DNA of 64,000 nucleotides from Mesorhizobium sp. M4B.F.Ca.ET.058.02.1.1 (GTDB taxonomy: Bacteria > Pseudomonadota > Alphaproteobacteria > Rhizobiales > Rhizobiaceae), in NCBI RefSeq assembly GCF_003952505.1, contig NZ_CP034450.1:1054001-1118000 (forward strand). Reading direction: 5' to 3'. The position numbers and the translations under genes were made by a program. Shown here in pieces: positions 43,933-52,318 of the stretch (positions within the stretch are counted from its first letter, which is position 1; the number at the start of each line of letters is the position of its first letter). A model generated the notes under the pieces. The model ran no database searches and was not told where the DNA came from. It saw only the letters and a list, made by a program, of their open reading frames with translations.

Positions 43933-44346
43933 ATGGGCGCCAGCGCGCTCGTCAATCTCCACCTCTATGACTGGGCAACGCCGGCAAAGATCCGCTTCGT
44001 CACGCTGCTCTATGCCGCCGGTGGCGCGCTCGCCTTCCCGGTCGGCCTGTTCCTGGCGCGCCTCGTATCGCGCGGGCGGCACTGGGAGGTCGCGTTCGCT
44101 GCCGCTTTCGTTGCGCTGCTGGCCGCGACGCTCGCCTTCACCGGCGCCCTGTTCGCGCTGCAATACCGCTCCTACTATGCCGAATGGCATGCGCCGGCCT
44201 TCACGATCCGGTGGGCGTTCGAATTCGTGTTCACGGTGCTGACCGCGCTGTACCAGTTCGTCGTGCTCGGCGTCCGGCTCTATTTTCCATCAGGATTCAT
44301 CGGGCTCGCCGCCGCCAGCATCTGGTTTGCGCGGCAGCGGCGTTGA
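43933..44346 (+). CDS. Small membrane protein, start probably lost to a frameshift
   Basis: 137 residues as written from ATG 43933, with about four hydrophobic segments; not recognised. The frame stays open upstream as RTAFVGALLWGLTMG, a hydrophobic stretch that belongs to the first segment, but has no start codon. The GTG at 43823, overlapping the DUF2259 stop, opens another frame that meets this one at the five-C run 43886-43890. One more C there would give a single protein of about 174 residues beginning VTPISQPTARGR. The restored protein would be coupled to DUF2259. Confidence 0.6.
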   Translation: MGASALVNLHLYDWATPAKIRFVTLLYAAGGALAFPVGLFLARLVSRGRHWEVAFAAAFVALLAATLAFTGALFALQYRSYYAEWHAPAFTIRWAFEFVFTVLTALYQFVVLGVRLYFPSGFIGLAAASIWFARQRR

Positions 44347-44406
44347 GCATTCTGTCCGCCTCTGTTAGGAGGCGGACATCAAGCTTCCCGAAGTCAGGAC
44401 CGATTG

Positions 44407-45714
44407 ATGATCCCTCGCTATTCCCGGCCGGAAATGGTCGCCATCTGGTCGCCAGAGACCCGTTTCCGCATCTGGTTCGAGATCGAGGCGCATGCCTGCG
44501 ATGCGCTGGCCGAGCTCGGCGTCATCCCCAAGGAGGCGGCAAATGCCATCTGGGAAAAAGGCGGCGCCGCGAAATTCGACGTCGACAGGATCGACGAGAT
44601 CGAGCGCGTCACCAAGCATGACGTGATCGCCTTCCTCACCCATCTCGCCGAATTCGTTGGGCCTGATGCCCGTTTTATCCATCAGGGCATGACCTCGTCC
44701 GACGTGCTCGACACCTGCCTTGCCGTGCAGTTCACCCGCGCCAGCGACATCTTGCTCGCCGACATCGACGCGCTGCTCGCGGCGCTCAAGCGCCGCGCCT
44801 TCGAACACAAGGACACCGTCACCATTGGCCGCAGCCACGGCATCCATGCCGAGCCGACCACGTTCGGCGTCAAGCTGGCGCAGGCCTATGCCGAGTTCTC
44901 GCGCTGCCGCGAGCGGCTGGTGCACGCGCGGGAAGACATCGCGACCTGCGCCATCTCGGGCGCGGTCGGCACCTTCGCCAACATCGAGCCCTATGTCGAA
45001 GAGCATGTGGCGAAGAAGCTCGGGCTGAAGCCGGAGCCGGTCTCGACGCAGGTGATCCCGCGCGACCGCCACGCCATGTTTTTCGCCACGCTCGGCGTCA
45101 TCGCCTCGTCGGTGGAGCGGCTGGCGATCGAAATCCGCCACCTGCAGCGCACTGAGGTGCTGGAAGCGGAAGAGTATTTCTCGCCGGGGCAGAAGGGCTC
45201 GTCGGCGATGCCGCACAAGCGCAATCCGGTGCTGACCGAAAACCTCACCGGCCTTGCCCGCATGGTGCGCTCCTTCGCCATGCCGGCGATGGAGAACGTG
45301 GCGCTCTGGCACGAGCGCGATATCTCTCACTCCTCGGTGGAACGCATGATCGGACCGGACGCCACCGTGACGCTGGATTTCGCGTTGTCGCGGCTCACCG
45401 GCGTCGTCGACAAGCTGCTCGTCTATCCCGACAACATGCTCAAGAACATGAACAAGTTCCGCGGCCTTGTGCATTCGCAGCGCATGCTTCTCGCGCTGAC
45501 GCAGGCCGGCGTGTCACGCGAGGACGCCTACCGGCTGGTGCAACGCAACGCCATGAAGGTATGGGAACAAGGCGCTGATTTCCTTGATGAACTTCTTGCC
45601 GACAAGGAAGTGACGGCGGCATTGCCGGAAGCCGAAATCCGTGAGAAATTCGACCTCGGCTACCACACCAAGCATGTCGACACGATCTTCAAGCGGGTGT
45701 TTGGGGAGGCCTAA
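44407..45714 (+). CDS. purB: Adenylosuccinate lyase
   Basis: 435 residues. It cleaves SAICAR to AICAR and adenylosuccinate to AMP, two steps of purine synthesis. The superfamily signature SSAMPHKRNP (about 260-269) carries the flexible catalytic loop, and HQGMTSSDVLDT and GRSHGIHAEP hold the catalytic His residues. The ATG at 44407 follows TCAGGACCGATTG; an in-frame TTG precedes it. It lies apart from the purCSQL cluster by about 3.4 kb, with four genes between. Confidence 0.96.
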   Translation: MIPRYSRPEMVAIWSPETRFRIWFEIEAHACDALAELGVIPKEAANAIWEKGGAAKFDVDRIDEIERVTKHDVIAFLTHLAEFVGPDARFIHQGMTSSDVLDTCLAVQFTRASDILLADIDALLAALKRRAFEHKDTVTIGRSHGIHAEPTTFGVKLAQAYAEFSRCRERLVHAREDIATCAISGAVGTFANIEPYVEEHVAKKLGLKPEPVSTQVIPRDRHAMFFATLGVIASSVERLAIEIRHLQRTEVLEAEEYFSPGQKGSSAMPHKRNPVLTENLTGLARMVRSFAMPAMENVALWHERDISHSSVERMIGPDATVTLDFALSRLTGVVDKLLVYPDNMLKNMNKFRGLVHSQRMLLALTQAGVSREDAYRLVQRNAMKVWEQGADFLDELLADKEVTAALPEAEIREKFDLGYHTKHVDTIFKRVFGEA

Positions 45715-45719
45715 CCTTT

Positions 45720-45892
45720 CCTTCTCCCCGTTCACGCGGAGAAGGTGCCCGAAGGGCGGATGAGGGGCGGCGCCGACTTCGGCGATGACTGTACTCGCCA
45801 CGTCCAGGTCCGGGGGAGACAAACTCGCAAAACTGGCGCTGCCCCTCATTGCCCTGCCGGGCATTTCTCCCCGTATAGTGACGGGGAGAAAA
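45720..45892. repeat. Intergenic element with CTTCTCCCCG hairpins and GATGAGGGGC arms
   Basis: CTTCTCCCCGT/ACGCGGAGAAG forms one hairpin and TTTCTCCCCGT/ACGGGGAGAAA another; between them GGATGAGGGGC pairs with GCCCCTCAT. It fills the 198-base gap between two convergent genes (purB and the dioxygenase-like gene). Related to the element at 20527. Confidence 0.6.
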
Positions 45893-45912
45893 AGAGCCGT
45901 GCCGACATCCAA

Positions 45913-46725
45913 TCAAGCCTTGCCCGGCACCGTCCTGATCACCGTGCCCCACGGATCCTCGCGGGTCGTCTCGCCGGTCACATTGTCCGAGCGCATTTCG
46001 ACCCACGCTAGGCCCGAACGTGCCGGATCGCGGCGGCCGGCGCCGGCGCTGCGCCAGGCATTGGCGCCAATGTGGTGGTGGTAGCCACCCGACGACAGGA
46101 ACACCGCCTGGCCGCCATATCTCGCCACCGTGTCGAAGCCGAACTGGTCATGCCAAAAGGCCTCAGCGTCCTCCGGCCGGCCGACGCGCAGATGGACGTG
46201 GCCGACGATGGTGTTTTCCGGCGCGCCCTGCCAGCCGGCGTCATCGGCCGGCACACAGGCGACGACAGCCGGAAGGTTCAGACGCTCGGTCGCCATGGCG
46301 ATCTTGTCGCCGATCCACTTCCAGTCCTGCGGACGGCGATCAGAATAGATTTCGATGCCGTTGCCCTCGGGATCGGTCATATAGAGGGCCTCGCTGACCA
46401 GATGGTCCGACGCGCCCTCGATGGCGATCCTGTTGGCGGCGGCATGATTGATCCAGCGGCCGAGATCGGCACGGCTGGGCAGCAGGAAGGCGGTGTGGAA
46501 CAGGCCGGCGCTGCGCGGATCGTCGGGCTTTGCCGCGGCGTCGGGCTCGATGACCAGCAGGGGCCGGTTGGCGGCGCCGAGCGTGATCACGCCATCGGCG
46601 CGGCTCAGTTCCTGCAGACCGACAACGGCGCGGTAATAGCCGGCGAGGCTTTCGGCATCGCGCGCCCTCAGGCCGACGCGCGACACGCTGACCGGCGTGG
46701 TCGCGGCAAAAGGCAGTTCACTCAT
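45913..46725 (-). CDS. VOC family protein, catechol-2,3-dioxygenase (CatE)-like
   Basis: 270 residues with two VOC modules. The first is SVSRVGLRARDAESLAGYYR, the second GHVHLRVGRPEDAEAFWHD. Likely metal ligands are the His of GHVHL, the HHHIGANAW region and a C-terminal Glu (WVEMRS). The pattern fits CatE-like extradiol dioxygenases, but most relatives have not been assayed. The ATG at 46725, second of two adjacent ATGs, has the better spacing to CGGAGACG. Confidence 0.75.
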   Translation of the reverse strand: MSELPFAATTPVSVSRVGLRARDAESLAGYYRAVVGLQELSRADGVITLGAANRPLLVIEPDAAAKPDDPRSAGLFHTAFLLPSRADLGRWINHAAANRIAIEGASDHLVSEALYMTDPEGNGIEIYSDRRPQDWKWIGDKIAMATERLNLPAVVACVPADDAGWQGAPENTIVGHVHLRVGRPEDAEAFWHDQFGFDTVARYGGQAVFLSSGGYHHHIGANAWRSAGAGRRDPARSGLAWVEMRSDNVTGETTREDPWGTVIRTVPGKA

Positions 46726-46957
46726 CATCGTCTCCGTTCGGGCGCTCGACGAAACTCCCAAAGCCAGAAGCTACGCGCCGCCGATCATCCTACGTCGTGT
46801 CAGCCCCAAAATCCCGGCCCTTCACGACTATGTTGTCCTCGCGACAGATCGTCGATCGCGATCGTTCACACAAGAGAGCAAGGAGCGAACATGGTGTTCA
46901 CTGAATTGATGGTGAACGTCGTTCGGCACGGTTGCGCGAAAGGGCGGCGCTCGCTAC

Positions 46958-47524
46958 ATGCGCGCCATGAAAGTCAAGGACGCAGATATCCTCATCGTGC
47001 CGGGCTACACCAATTCCGGCCCCGAACACTGGCAGACCCGCTGGCAATCGAAACTGTCGACGGCGCGCCGGGTCGAGCAGGCCGAATGGTCGAAGCCGGT
47101 GCGCGAGGACTGGACCGCGAATGTGGCCAGGGCCGTCAACGAGGCCGAGCGGCCGGTGGTGCTCGTCGCCCACTCGCTCGGCGTGGCGGCGGCGGTGCAG
47201 GCCATTCCGAAGTTCCAAAGGCCGGTGGCCGGCGCCTTCTTCGTGGCGCCGCCCGACGTCGCCAATCCGGAGATCAGGCCGCGGCACCTGATGACCTTCG
47301 GACCCTATTCGCGCGAGCCGCTGCCCTTTCCCTCGATCGTGATCGCCAGCCGCAACGACCCGTTCTGCGCCTTCGACGTCGCGGAAGACATTGCCGGCGC
47401 CTGGGGCTCGCTGTTCATCGATGCCGGCGATGCCGGTCACCTTAATGCGGATTCCGGCTTCGGGCCGTGGCCCGAGGGCTCGATGACCTTTGCCAAGTTC
47501 CTGACGGAATTGAGGGAACCCTGA
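46958..47524 (+). CDS. RBBP9/YdeN family alpha/beta hydrolase
   Basis: 188 residues. ILIVPGYTNSGPEHWQTRWQ is the family's opening, VLVAHSLGVAAAV the nucleophile serine elbow, ASRNDPFCAF the acid region and DAGHLNADSGFGPWPEG the histidine. These are serine hydrolases with unknown natural substrates. The start is unsure: ATG at 46958 has a weak site, while a strong AGGAG-ATG at 46891 opens a different frame, so a small upstream peptide or a lost base is possible. Confidence 0.85.
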   Translation: MRAMKVKDADILIVPGYTNSGPEHWQTRWQSKLSTARRVEQAEWSKPVREDWTANVARAVNEAERPVVLVAHSLGVAAAVQAIPKFQRPVAGAFFVAPPDVANPEIRPRHLMTFGPYSREPLPFPSIVIASRNDPFCAFDVAEDIAGAWGSLFIDAGDAGHLNADSGFGPWPEGSMTFAKFLTELREP

Positions 47525-47545
47525 GGCGCAGCCGCCCGGTGGCGC

Positions 47546-48319
47546 TCAGGACCCGATGGAATCGCGCATGCTCTCCAGCAGCGTCTTGGCGCCCAGCGAA
47601 ATCAGCGTGTGGTCCGAGCCCATGGCGAGCAGCCGGTAGCCCATCGCCACGACACGGCCGGCGACAGCCGGCTCGATGACATAGATCGCGGCATGCTTGC
47701 CGGCCTTGCGCGTGCGCTCGGCGATCGAGGCAACCGTCTCCATCATGCTTTCCAGCGTCGAATTGACGGTGGTGCCATTCGACCAGGCAATCGAGAAATC
47801 CGAGGGGCCGACAAAGATGCCGTCGATGCCGGGTGTGTCGAGAATGCCGTCCAGCGCCTCGAACGCCGCGCGCGTCTCGACCATCGCAAACGCCATGGTG
47901 CGCTGGTTGGTGTCGCGCAGCCATTCGGCGTGGTCGCCCTTGCCGTGGCGCGGAAAGGCGTAGGTCGGGCCCCAGGAGCGCTCGCCCACGGGCGGGTATT
48001 TCATGGCGGCGGCGAACAGCCTGGCGTCGGCGACCGAATTGACCATCGGAGCGATCACCGCCTCTGCGCCGAAATCGAGCGCGCGGCTCGCCATGTCGAA
48101 GCGGCCGACCGGAATGCGCACCAGCGCCGGCTTGTTGGCGGCCAGGACTGGCACCAGGCCGCGCAGCACGCTGTCCTCGTGATGGCCGCCATGCTGCATA
48201 TCGAGGGTGACGGCGTCAAAACCCTGCTTGGCGATGATCTCGACCGTCAGCGCATCCGGCACTCCGGACCATGCGGTGAACAGTGTTTCGTCAGCAGCCA
48301 GGCGGGACTTGAGCGACAT
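47546..48319 (-). CDS. HpcH/HpaI aldolase family protein
   Basis: 257 residues, a metal-dependent class II pyruvate aldolase barrel. FDAVTLDMQHGGHHED (about 36-51) carries the catalytic His, FAMVETRAAFEALDGIL the metal Glu, and GIFVGPSDFSIAWSN the metal Asp. Relatives cleave 4-hydroxy-2-oxo acids to pyruvate and an aldehyde. The exact substrate is unknown. The ATG at 48319 follows AAGGAAAGTTCAA. Confidence 0.88.
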   Translation of the reverse strand: MSLKSRLAADETLFTAWSGVPDALTVEIIAKQGFDAVTLDMQHGGHHEDSVLRGLVPVLAANKPALVRIPVGRFDMASRALDFGAEAVIAPMVNSVADARLFAAAMKYPPVGERSWGPTYAFPRHGKGDHAEWLRDTNQRTMAFAMVETRAAFEALDGILDTPGIDGIFVGPSDFSIAWSNGTTVNSTLESMMETVASIAERTRKAGKHAAIYVIEPAVAGRVVAMGYRLLAMGSDHTLISLGAKTLLESMRDSIGS

Positions 48320-48381
48320 TTGAACTTTCCTTGTTAACAATCCGCAGTTTCAGCCGGAAACCGCGGCAAAGGCAAAGAAAA

Positions 48382-48404
48382 ACCGCCCGGCTTGGCCGGG
48401 CGGT
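48382..48404 (-). terminator. Intrinsic terminator of the DUF1476 gene
   Basis: ACCGCCCGG, loop CTTGG, CCGGGCGGT: a perfect 9-bp stem. On the minus strand it is followed by TTTTCTTTG. It lies 73 bases beyond the DUF1476 stop. Confidence 0.75.
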
Positions 48405-48419
48405 CGATTGGTCCAGTTA

Positions 48420-48468
48420 GAGCATGATGCCGAAAAGCGTGAAGCGGTTTTCGGGCGACGTCATGCTC
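48420..48468. repeat. Short palindromic intergenic repeat, copy F
   Basis: GAGCATGATG and CGTCATGCTC arms around CGAAAAGCGTGAAGCGGTTTTCG. It lies between the DUF1476 stop and its terminator, so it would be in that transcript's 3' end. Confidence 0.75.
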
Positions 48469-48476
48469 ATATTGGA

Positions 48477-48797
48477 TCAGGTGTTCTTGATCTGCTCGAT
48501 CGCCTCGGCCATCAGTTCGTCCATGGTACGACGGATCTGATGGTCCGACTGGTTGACACCGGCCTCGTCGAAATCCTTGCGAATCTTGCGGAAGACGTCG
48601 TGGTCGCCGGCTTCCTCGATGTCGGCGACGACCACCTGCTTGGCATAGGCCTCGGCGTCAGTGCCGGACTTGCCGAGCTTTTCGGCCGCCCACAGGCCAA
48701 GCGCCTTGTTGCGGCGGGCGGAGGCCTTGAAGCGAAGCTCCTCGTCGAAGACGAATTTGCGCTCGAAGCCCTCTTCTCGGTCTTTCATGCTGCTCAT
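48477..48797 (-). CDS. DUF1476 protein (F1-ATPase inhibitor zeta-subunit family)
   Basis: 106 residues, fully helical: DREEGFERKFVFDEELRFKA near the start and DHQIRRTMDELMAEAIEQI at the end. DUF1476 is the family of the alphaproteobacterial ATP synthase zeta subunit, which in Paracoccus inhibits ATP hydrolysis. In other rhizobia its function is less clear. The ATG at 48797 follows GGAGGGATGCC. It is divergent from purC, an arrangement common in rhizobia. Confidence 0.88.
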   Translation of the reverse strand: MSSMKDREEGFERKFVFDEELRFKASARRNKALGLWAAEKLGKSGTDAEAYAKQVVVADIEEAGDHDVFRKIRKDFDEAGVNQSDHQIRRTMDELMAEAIEQIKNT

Positions 48798-48986
48798 GGC
48801 ATCCCTCCGGTCAAATCCGATTCGCTTAGGCGTAAATCATGTGTGTTCCCGAAGCACAAACCAAAAGGCCGCGGGCCGGTCAATATGCTACATCACTTGC
48901 TGCGCTGCGGCATTTCATTCCCGAAAGCGGTTAATTCGAAGGATTTGCCGATTGAGCAAACCATGTGATTGGGATAGACACCGGCA

Positions 48987-49014
48987 TTGAACACCGCCGT
49001 TGCCATACTAATTT
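48987..49014 (+). promoter_or_regulatory. Possible purC promoter
   Basis: TTGAAC (48987-48992), 16-base spacer, TAATTT (49009-49014), 60 bases before the purC start. No PurR-like palindrome was seen. Confidence 0.35.
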
Positions 49015-49074
49015 AGGCAGACGGACAGGAACTGGGCGCTTGCCGCCTGCCCGGAAATCCAGAGAAAAAATCAA

Positions 49075-49869
49075 ATGAAAAATCGCCGCCGCATTTATGA
49101 AGGCAAGGCCAAGATCCTCTATGAAGGACCTGAGCCGGGGACGCTGATCCAGTTTTTCAAGGACGACGCTACCGCCTTCAACAAGAAGAAGCACGAAGTG
49201 GTCGATGGCAAGGGCGTGCTCAACAACCGCATTTCCGAGCATATTTTCAACCATTTGAACCGCATGGGCATTCCGACCCATTTCATCCGGCGGCTCAACA
49301 TGCGCGAGCAGCTGATCAAGGAAGTCGAGATCATTCCGCTTGAAGTCGTAGTGCGCAACGTCGCCGCCGGCTCGCTGTCGAAGCGCCTCGGCATCGAGGA
49401 AGGCACGGTGCTGCCGCGCTCGATCATCGAATTCTACTACAAGGCCGACGCGCTCGACGACCCGATGGTGTCGGAAGAGCACATCACCGCTTTTGGCTGG
49501 GCGAGCCCGCAGGAGATCGACGACGTCATGGCGCTGGCCATCCGCGTCAACGACTTCCTCTCCGGCCTGTTCATGGGCGTCGGCATCCAACTCGTCGATT
49601 TCAAAATCGAGTGCGGCCGCCTGTTCGAGGGCGACATGATGCGCATCGTCGTCGCCGACGAGATTTCGCCGGATTCCTGCCGGCTGTGGGACGTGAACAC
49701 GCAGGACAAGCTCGACAAGGACCGTTTCCGCCGCGATATGGGCGGACTGGTCGAAGCCTATCAGGAAGTCGCCCGCCGCCTCGGCATCATGAACGAGAAC
49801 GAGCCACCGCGCCCAACTGGACCGGTGCTCGTCGCCTCCACCGAGCCGCCCAAGGGCTTGAAGCACTAA
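49075..49869 (+). CDS. purC: Phosphoribosylaminoimidazole-succinocarboxamide synthase
   Basis: 264 residues. It joins aspartate to CAIR using ATP to form SAICAR. It starts [15 protein letters not shown], typical of PurC, with [11 protein letters not shown] and DFKIECGRL for nucleotide binding and catalysis. First of the purCSQ series; purS follows 67 bases later. The start ATG gives the usual length. Confidence 0.96.
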   Translation: MKNRRRIYEGKAKILYEGPEPGTLIQFFKDDATAFNKKKHEVVDGKGVLNNRISEHIFNHLNRMGIPTHFIRRLNMREQLIKEVEIIPLEVVVRNVAAGSLSKRLGIEEGTVLPRSIIEFYYKADALDDPMVSEEHITAFGWASPQEIDDVMALAIRVNDFLSGLFMGVGIQLVDFKIECGRLFEGDMMRIVVADEISPDSCRLWDVNTQDKLDKDRFRRDMGGLVEAYQEVARRLGIMNENEPPRPTGPVLVASTEPPKGLKH

Positions 49870-49936
49870 CTGCCAGACCGGACTTGCCTGTGGCGGCGAA
49901 ACCGGCGCAAGCCGCACTGATTTCTCAGGAGTATCG

Positions 49937-50176
49937 ATGAAAGCCCGTATCACCGTCACCCTCAAGAATGGCGTTCTCGACCCGCAGGGCAAGGCGATCG
50001 AGCATGCGCTGTCCGGGCTGGGCTTTGATGGGGTCGGATCGGTGCGCCAGGGCAAGGTGTTCGACGTCGAGCTTGCGGGGACCGACAAGGCCAAGGCCGA
50101 AGCCGACCTCAAGGCCATGTGCGACAAGCTTCTGGCGAACACCGTTATCGAGAACTACGCGGTGGAGATCGCCTAG
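49937..50176 (+). CDS. purS: Phosphoribosylformylglycinamidine synthase subunit PurS
   Basis: 79 residues. PurS bridges PurQ and small PurL in the three-part FGAM synthase. LKNGVLDPQGKAIEHALSGL is the family motif. The stop is directly followed by the purQ ATG (TAGATG), so translation is coupled. Confidence 0.95.
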   Translation: MKARITVTLKNGVLDPQGKAIEHALSGLGFDGVGSVRQGKVFDVELAGTDKAKAEADLKAMCDKLLANTVIENYAVEIA

Positions 50177-50845
50177 ATGAAATCAGCCGTCGTCCTCCTG
50201 CCTGGCCTCAACCGCGACCGCGACATGATCGCAGCGCTGACCAAGATTTCCGGACAGGCGCCGGCCACCGTCTGGCAGACCGACACCGAAATCCCCGATG
50301 TCGACCTGATCGCCATCCCGGGTGGCTTCTCCTTCGGCGACTATCTGCGCTGCGGGGCGATCGCGGCGCGCATGCCGGTGATGCGAGCGGTGGCCGAAAA
50401 GGCGGCCAAGGGCGTCATGGTAATCGGCGTCTGCAACGGCTTCCAGATCCTGGTCGAGGCCGGCCTGCTGCCCGGCGCGCTGATGCGCAATGCTTCGCTG
50501 AAATTCGTCTGCCGGCAGGTGAAGCTCGAAATCGCCAACGCCAACACCATGTTCACCCGTCGCTATCAGCCCGGCCAGATCATCCGCTCGCCGGTGGCGC
50601 ATCACGACGGCAACTATTTCGCCGACGCTGAGACGCTCGCCCGCCTCGAGGGCGAGGGACAGGTGGTGTTCCGCTACGCCGACGGCACCAATCCGAACGG
50701 CTCGATCAACGATATTGCCGGCATCATCAGCGAAAAGGGCAATGTGCTTGGCCTGATGCCGCATCCGGAAAACCTGATCGAGGCGGCGCATGGCGGCAAC
50801 GACGGCCGGGCGCTGTTCGAAGGTGCCCTCGGCATCGCCGCTTGA
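50177..50845 (+). CDS. purQ: Phosphoribosylformylglycinamidine synthase subunit PurQ (glutaminase)
   Basis: 222 residues, class I glutamine amidotransferase. The nucleophile cysteine lies in GVCNGFQIL (about 83-91), and the His-Glu pair in [11 protein letters not shown] near the end. It releases ammonia from glutamine for PurL. The ATG directly follows the purS stop. Its natural partner purL is about 3 kb downstream, after four unrelated genes. Confidence 0.96.
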   Translation: MKSAVVLLPGLNRDRDMIAALTKISGQAPATVWQTDTEIPDVDLIAIPGGFSFGDYLRCGAIAARMPVMRAVAEKAAKGVMVIGVCNGFQILVEAGLLPGALMRNASLKFVCRQVKLEIANANTMFTRRYQPGQIIRSPVAHHDGNYFADAETLARLEGEGQVVFRYADGTNPNGSINDIAGIISEKGNVLGLMPHPENLIEAAHGGNDGRALFEGALGIAA

Positions 50846-50890
50846 TTATCTCCTAGGACATTGCTTTCAGAACGCGGGGGCGGCCTGACC

Positions 50891-51301
50891 ATGAGACTGA
50901 CGATTGCTCGCCTTGCTCTCCTGGCTGCCGCCGTGCTTGCGCTCGCCGCCTGCCAGTCGAGCCCGAAGAGCGCGCCGCCGCCCTCGGGCAAGAGCGCCTC
51001 GCTGCTCGCCATGGAACAGGTGGCGATCGCGGCGCATAAATGCTGGATCGCCAGCAAGGATCCGGCCTTCAAGCCCTACCAGATGGCCAATGAGCTGAAT
51101 TCGTTCAGCGGCACGCCGCGCTTCCTGCTGGTGCCGGCCAAGCATTATGGCGGCAAGCCGCTCCTGGTGGTGCAGGCGCAAGGCAATTCCAGCCGCATCG
51201 ACGTCTTCGGCCCGCTGATGGCGGACCCGCTCGGTGCGCGCATCGGCTCCGACATCGCCCGTTGGCAGGCGGGCAATCCGTCCTGCGCTGCGGCCGCCTG
51301 A
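50891..51301 (+). CDS. Small lipoprotein of unknown function
   Basis: 136 residues. MRLTIARLALLAAAVLALAAC is a lipoprotein signal with the lipobox LAAC. The mature part has a Ser/Pro linker, then a compact domain (VAIAAHKCWIASKDPAFKPY) ending in a cysteine-containing tail. Not recognised. The ATG at 50891 gives the clean signal peptide; an earlier in-frame start adds ten residues. It lies 45 bases after purQ. Confidence 0.7.
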   Translation: MRLTIARLALLAAAVLALAACQSSPKSAPPPSGKSASLLAMEQVAIAAHKCWIASKDPAFKPYQMANELNSFSGTPRFLLVPAKHYGGKPLLVVQAQGNSSRIDVFGPLMADPLGARIGSDIARWQAGNPSCAAAA

Positions 51302-51305
51302 GGCC

Positions 51306-51935
51306 ATGGGCCGTTTCCTGCAGAGAGCGGGACTGGCCGTCGGCCTGATCGGACTTGTCCTGCAGGCATGCATCACCATCCCGGCCTCGATGGAAGCCGG
51401 CCGCAGCTTCCTCGGCTCGGTCGTTTTCCTGTTCAGCTTCTTCACCATCCTGACCAATATCGGGGCGGTGCTGGTGCACACGTCGCTGCTGTCGCCGTCA
51501 GGCTATGCGTGGTTCCCGGCCTTTGCCGGATCGCGGTTGCGGGCGGGCGTGGCGGCGGCGATCGGCCTCGTCTTCATCGTCTATGCGACGGTGCTGGCGC
51601 GACTGTGGCAGCCGCAAGGCCTGTTCCTGCTCTGCGATATCCTGCTGCACTATGTGACGCCGGCGCTGTTCGTGCTGTGGTGGCTTGTCGCCGGCGCCGA
51701 CGGCACCGCGCGCTGGCGCGACATCTCCTGGTGGATGGTCTACCCGCTCGCCTATCTGGCCTATGTGCTGCTGCGGGCGCCGATCGCCGGCGAAGTCCCC
51801 TACCCGTTTCTCAGCGTGGAGAAGAACGGCGCGGCCAGCGTCGCTGTTTCGGCGCTGGCCACAACCGGACTGTTTCTGCTGCTGTGCGTCATCGCCGTCT
51901 TCGCCGATCATTGGGTTGCCCGGCTGCGGAAATAG
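51306..51935 (+). CDS. Pr6Pr family membrane protein
   Basis: 209 residues with six hydrophobic segments. The opening segment, the LLHYVTPALFVLWWL stretch and the WMVYPLAYLAYVLLR stretch match bacterial proteins named Pr6Pr (FAR-17a/AIG1-like). The function is unknown; eukaryotic relatives hydrolyse fatty acid esters of hydroxy fatty acids. It starts four bases after the lipoprotein stop. Confidence 0.8.
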   Translation: MGRFLQRAGLAVGLIGLVLQACITIPASMEAGRSFLGSVVFLFSFFTILTNIGAVLVHTSLLSPSGYAWFPAFAGSRLRAGVAAAIGLVFIVYATVLARLWQPQGLFLLCDILLHYVTPALFVLWWLVAGADGTARWRDISWWMVYPLAYLAYVLLRAPIAGEVPYPFLSVEKNGAASVAVSALATTGLFLLLCVIAVFADHWVARLRK

Positions 51936-51971
51936 TGTTCGGCGCCATCCGAATCCTTCGACGGCGTGAAC

Positions 51972-52220
51972 TCAATCCCAGAACGGCCGGAGGCCTTCGC
52001 GATGCGCATCGCAGCGCGAGACGCCGATATCCTTGAGCTGCTCGTCCGTCATCTCCAGCAAGGCCAAGCGGCCGCGGCGGCGGTCCAGCATCCGGTCAAT
52101 CTGCCTCATGACGGAGCCGAGCACAAATACGAGGCGGTCCACGAAGCCATTGCGAGCCCGTGACTTCGTGCGCCCATCCAATCCGGTGCCGATGTAATGA
52201 ATTGTGTCGGTTGTATCCAT
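51972..52220 (-). CDS. DUF1127 domain-containing protein
   Basis: 82 residues. The middle helix DRLVFVLGSVMRQIDRMLDRRR is followed by the signature LLEMTDEQLKDIGVSRCDAHRE. This is the clearest of the three DUF1127 proteins in the window. The ATG at 52220 is divergent from the MocR-type regulator gene, 91 bases away, a layout seen in other rhizobia and consistent with control by that regulator. Confidence 0.85.
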   Translation of the reverse strand: MDTTDTIHYIGTGLDGRTKSRARNGFVDRLVFVLGSVMRQIDRMLDRRRGRLALLEMTDEQLKDIGVSRCDAHREGLRPFWD

Positions 52221-52273
52221 CTTCGTTCTACCTTGTCTCGATTGTATCCTATCAATCGCAGACTTCATATGGA

Positions 52274-52318
52274 TTGACTCATCGTGCGGCACAATATAGA
52301 AAATTGTCACCATGACAA
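52274..52318 (+). promoter_or_regulatory. Promoter and operator-like palindrome over the MocR start codon
   Basis: TTGACT (52274-52279), 17-base spacer, TAGAAA (52297-52302). TTGTCA-N3-TGACAA (52304-52318) then covers the ATG at 52312. Transcription would start within a few bases of the ATG, so the mRNA may be nearly leaderless, and a protein at the palindrome would block it. Confidence 0.4.
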
